Shown: one piece after another, positions 59,707 to 64,000 of the stretch
Layout of the letters: each line of letters starts with the position of its first letter
Numbering within the stretch: position 1 is the first letter of the stretch
Source of the DNA: Sarcophilus harrisii
Taxonomy: Eukaryota > Chordata > Mammalia > Dasyuromorphia > Dasyuridae
Assembly: GCF_902635505.1 (NCBI RefSeq)
Contig: NC_045429.1
Span: 136,396,804-136,460,803, forward strand
Direction of reading: 5' to 3'
DNA: 64,000 nt
Program-made: the position numbers and the translations under genes
The notes under the pieces: generated by a model
What the model saw: only the letters and a program-made list of their open reading frames with translations
What the model was told of the DNA's origin: nothing
Database searches by the model: none

Positions 59707-59828
59707 TAAAGCCCTGACGCTTCCGGAGCTTCCTCCCCGTGGTCCGAGGGGTACAGGAAAGGGCCGGGGGATGCCGTGCGTCTGAGGGCGTGCGCGCGGA
59801 CTTTAGAGGCGTGTACGCGCCATGGGGA

Positions 59829-59872
59829 GCGGGGCATGCGCTCTCGGGCCGCGGGGCATGCGCTCTCGGGCC
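59829..59872 (+). repeat. Perfect tandem 22-bp duplication with NRF-1-like core
   Basis: Two identical adjacent 22-bp units, 59829-59850 and 59851-59872, each contain gcatgcgc, which resembles an NRF-1 half-site palindrome. They lie in the CpG island at the start of TFB1M intron 1, about 130-170 bp after the donor. The duplication is seen directly; a regulatory role is inferred. Confidence 0.8.
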
Positions 59873-60375
59873 AGCCCCTTTCCCGCGGGGGAAGCTGCGG
59901 CTCCTTCAGGCTGGCTCTATTTCTGTTACACGCGCAGCGCTGACCTAACGATATGTGTGAACTTAAATGTTCTCAGAGCTGCGCTTGGTCTAGAAAAAAG
60001 CCTTGTGGGTTTTTAAAGTTTGCAAATGCTTGGGAGCGAGGTTCTGAAGTCACTCATTCCGTAAGCTTTTTCAGCAGTGGGGCAGGGAACTCTGGGAAGA
60101 AAGCTGTGGCAATCCCGAGGATTTAAACTTTTAATAAATATTTCATTTCCCCCCAATTCCATGTGAAAATGAGCGCGTGTCTTTGGCCATCCCCCGGCAC
60201 GTAGTAGGTGCTTAGTAAACGTTTATCGGATTGGATGTATCTCTGCCACATAAGCAGGTTCTATCTCGCAGATCCGAACTTCCATCCAAGTGCCGTGTGG
60301 TAGAGAATCACCCCTTGGATTAAATTAATCTTTCGTGTTGAGTCGTGTCAGGCTTGTGGGAGGTAGCGGAGGAGT

Positions 60376-60535
60376 TTGCCGTTATTCCCTTCTCCGGCTC
60401 ATTTTACAGATGAGGATCTGAGGCAAGCAGAGTTAGATGATTTGTCCAGGGTCACAGAGCTAGGAAGGGTCGAGGGCCGCATTGAATTCGTGAAGAGTCT
60501 CCTGACTGCAGACCTGACTCTGCTCACAGCTACCC
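60376..60535 (-). mobile_element. SINE, reverse, in TFB1M intron 1
   Basis: ctcattttacagatgaggat, gtccagggtcacagagctag and gagtctcctgactgcagacc. The 70-codon ORF here derives from the repeat. Confidence 0.75.
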
Positions 60536-62541
60536 TACATAAGAGTCACTTCTGTGTTTTGATCAATGAGCGTGTTTATTTCATTTAGTTCAGTTCAGTT
60601 CAGGCAGTGGATGGAGCATTCCACGGGGGAGTCTGGAACCTCTTGAGCCTGACCTACGTAAATTTTTTATGTTATCTTAGAATTCTTCTCTTTCAGATAG
60701 TTGTTTTTGTGTTTTATTCTTCAGTTCACTCTTTCAGCAAATGATTATATCTCCTTTTAATTCATTCTGCTTCTTTTTCGCAAAAAAATTGCAATTGTTA
60801 TTGTGTTATCATCTATAAAGGAAATGTTAAGGTTGTTTGTTTTTTTTTTTTTAATGTGTTTAATATGTTTTATGTATTTTGTAATTTCTCAAAGTCCTAA
60901 CAGGTAAAGGTAAAGGCAGATTTTTTTTCCCTGCTGCAAAAAGGTCCTTGTATTTGGTGATTTAGTCATTAATAAGGAGAGCAATTTGAATTTATTGGTG
61001 AAGATAGAAACTGGGTTCTACAAGGATTTGAAAAGGTAGTTGACAGTGAGAGAACTGGAAATAGGGAAAAATTTGGCAAGAAAAGAGAACAAAGTGGCCT
61101 GAAGGGTAAGGAAAAGGAAACTGCATGCACATAGCTCTTCTCTCCCTCTTTCCTGCCTCCCTTCTCCTCCTCAGGTATAAAAGAAAACCTGATCTTGTTT
61201 ATAGTTGGAGGGGAAGGAAATAGAGAAATTGCAGATACAAGAGACAGGGCAGGTGATTGATAGAGAAAGTAAAAAGAAGGGAATTAGTCTGGGCAAAAAG
61301 ACCATTCTTGATGAAGGAAAAGACATTAAAAAAATAATAATAAAAAATATTAAAAAAAAAAAAAAGACAGATGAAAAAGTTTTGAAGCATGGAGAAATTG
61401 TCCTGATATTATCATGATTGGAAGTTGAGGTTACCACCTGAGAATCAAGGAGAATAATATATAGGATACTATATAGTATAATGTTATAGTAAAATCTTAT
61501 AATGATATATTTATTAATATAAATTGCTATTCTGGTCAGTCTTTTGAACCTTTTGGATTTATGAAAGGTTTCATAAAAGGATCAGACCTATCAGTAATTG
61601 CTTAAAGCAGTAGGCTTTTGTTTTTAATATGTTTTAATTCAAACAAGGGATAGCTTAAGACAGAGGTGTCACATTCATTGAAATGGGAAAAATTCCCAAA
61701 TGTGGCCTAAACCATATTAAAATGGTATTGGGAAATGATTAACAAAATAACAAACATAATAACTAACAAAATAATAATAACAATATGACAAATATAATAA
61801 ATAAAATAATGATAACAATAACTAACAAAATAAATAAAATACAATATAACCTAATAGTAATTTGTGTTTTTCTTACAATTCACTCATCAGAGAGCCATTT
61901 CTATTTGAATTTAATGACTGGCTTAAGAGACTCCTGGGATGGGAGAGGGTAGTTTGGAATCACTCCTCCCCATCTCACCCCACCTTTCACCTCACTGGCT
62001 ATACATGGCTTAAGAAACACCTTTAGGATGCAAGAAAAGAAGGAAAGGATAGATCTTGAGCAGTTTGAAATTCACTCTTCCCTTTCATACACAGGCAAAA
62101 AGTACTACTAGACTCTTGTCAAATCACCTGCAAAATAGAGAAGAGAAGGGATACAACTGTGGTGTATCATTAAACTTCTGATGCATTTGTTTTCAGGCTG
62201 ATGCTGGTTGGATAGGGGATGGAGGAAACATATCAACAATGGTCCTATGGTGAAGCTGCTCCTAAACTCAACTTCACTAACTCTCTCTCACTTTTCCAGG
62301 ATCCTTTGTCATCTTTCTTCCATGACAGCTCAGTAACACAAGATATAGCCAAGGGTTTTTTTAGGGAGGAATGTGTGCTTACCTAGGCTCTTCTGATTCT
62401 CCATTTTTATAGAAAATATTGAGGATTAGCTAATGCAAAAGATCATTGACCATTTTCAGAGACAGAGAAAGCGAGTATGTGTGTATATTGACCATGGAGG
62501 TTTCTAAGAGTTTTCAGAAAAGTAGTCTTTCTGGAGGCTGC

Positions 62542-62545
<4 letters not shown>
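60536..62545. other. Intron 1 interior, unassigned with simple repeats
   Basis: It holds a (TTCAG)n trace at 60588-60603, a T-run near 60838, an A-rich tract at 61325-61366 and an (AATAAC)n-like tract at 61734-61852. No exon signal. Confidence 0.5.

Positions 62546-62574
<29 letters not shown>
62546..62574. repeat. Poly-T run of 29
   Basis: An uninterrupted T run in TFB1M intron 1. No SINE or L1 body is attached on either side that I can recognise. Confidence 0.95.
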
Positions 62575-62578
<4 letters not shown>

Positions 62579-62750
62579 AATGAACAAAGAAAGGAAAGAA
62601 ACAGTCCCCAAATTCAAAACTTTTCAACCATTACAGTTACATTATTACAGGTTTTTAAAGGATTATATTAACTGAACAGCAACTAAAGATAAATATTGTG
62701 TGCTCATTATATGTTGTTTAGTAGAGGTATTTATTTTAAAATTATCAAAT

Positions 62751-63380
62751 AGATGGAGTAGTGAATATTGTAATGTTCAGGCTAGCTTTCTATAGGATCT
62801 TAGGATCAGCCTGAGGCCTTGATCTTAGTGGAAGAGTGAGGGAGGCAGGACAGCCACCAAGAGGCTGGTCAAAAATGGAATGTCTTATATCCAATCCTTC
62901 TCAGCCCTTAAATACCTTATTACAACTACATCATTACAGCATACTGATGATGTGTGAACCAAAGAACTATTACATCACCATGTTAAGTACTAGGTATATA
63001 TATATATACATACTAGAGAACCATCATCTCATCAATTCCACTGAGTTAACACCTTGTTTCAAACTTACTTCTCCAGAGTACCGACCCTCTACAGGATATA
63101 ATGCTAGACCTGGAGTCAGAAAGAACTGATTTTGAGTATTATCCAAATGCTTACCAGCTGTATGACAGTGGGCAAATTATTTAACCTTTCTTAGCCTCAG
63201 TTTACTCATGCATAAAATGGGGGTAGTAATAATGACACCTACCTCATACTGTTGTGACGTTCAAATGAATATAAATAATATTAATTAATATAAATTTAAA
63301 TATAATTAATTAATATAAATAAAACTAAAAAAAATGCAAACCTTAAAATACTATAGAAATGCTAGTCATTATTCATGTGA
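62751..63380 (+). mobile_element. MIR-type SINE split by a solo LTR
   Basis: The head agatggagtagtgaatat lies at 62751-62768 and the body resumes at 63100 (ctagacctggagtcagaaag), then ctgtatgacagtgggcaaat and tcatgcataaaatggggg. The 3' half contains an aatataaattaatta expansion near 63267-63325. Confidence 0.8.
62769..63093 (+). mobile_element. Solo LTR of an endogenous retrovirus (fossil)
   Basis: This is a 325-bp block starting TG and ending CA, lying inside a SINE. It is flanked by gaatat at 62763-62768 and ggatat at 63094-63099 (5 of 6 bases equal), consistent with an old 6-bp duplication. Removing it restores the SINE head. There is no internal viral sequence. It is the third LTR here with 6-bp duplications. 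Confidence 0.75.
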
Positions 63381-63438
63381 AAATGATTGATGGGTGTTTG
63401 CATGCTCATTTCACTTATAAATTCATTTCCAAGATTAG

Positions 63439-63663
<225 letters not shown>

Positions 63664-64000
63664 TGATGGGCAAACATTTAATTTTAAGCTTTAGGCACAG
63701 AAGCTAAGCAGGCAGATTATTTTAGGTAAACTCAGTTGATCAGAAATAGGCACTCTTTATGTGATTGTTTTCATTTACTAAAATAAGGGAGTAGTTTTAG
63801 GGAGTTGCATGTGATTTTTTTGTCAATTTGAACATAATTTAGAACTAACATCCTTAATTACTGGTCAGGCTTTTTTATATTACATTTTAATTTTGTACAT
63901 TTATAAGATTAGGGGATAGTTGACTTTTTTGTGGGGCCAATTTTAAATATATTTTATTCTCTAAGACAAGATTTGTATTTCCATTTGTTTACAGTATTGA

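Overview
The window looks like marsupial nuclear DNA. It is AT-rich and CpG-poor, and saturated with retroposons typical of marsupials: L1 3' ends of several ages, the tRNA-derived 'ggcagctaggtggcgc' SINEs, Mar1-type CORE-SINEs with a BovB/RTE-like tail, a degenerate BovB/RTE LINE, and old MIR, L2, CR1/L3 and hAT fossils. The exact species cannot be read from the sequence.

The only protein-coding gene I can support is the 5' end of TFB1M on the + strand. TFB1M is the mitochondrial 12S rRNA adenine dimethyltransferase, also called mitochondrial transcription factor B1. Coding exon 1 (59569-59701) and exon 2 (63488-63639) are joined in frame across a 3.8-kb intron and give the first 95 residues, including the SAM-binding GPGPGG motif. 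A CpG island at about 59250-59960 carries the promoter, with CCAAT boxes and ETS/NRF-2-type sites. A start-stop uORF lies just before the ATG, and a tandem 22-bp duplication with an NRF-1-like core lies in the start of intron 1. The gene continues past the right edge.

The 59 kb upstream is apparently intergenic. At 0-9 kb there is a dense nest of L1s: a rearranged L1 relic that retains both ends, a solo LTR inside an L1 tail, a second solo LTR, and a 299-bp mosaic of L1 pieces present twice at near identity. At 9-33 kb there are fewer L1 copies, with BovB/RTE, CR1/L3, L2, MIR and hAT relics. One young L1 has clear target-site duplications and appears to have been polyadenylated early. At 34-36 kb a complex TA-rich minisatellite is followed by a repeat-free block that could be conserved noncoding DNA. 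Most of 38.8-47.2 kb is AT-rich and poor in recognisable repeats. At 47-57 kb nested L1, L2, SINE and hAT copies return. At 58-59 kb a 62-bp minisatellite has been split by a young L1 that seems to carry a short 3' transduction.

All homology statements come from reading the sequence and from memory of the families. No database search was run. Most short ORFs in the region lie in L1, L2 or simple repeats and are not genes.
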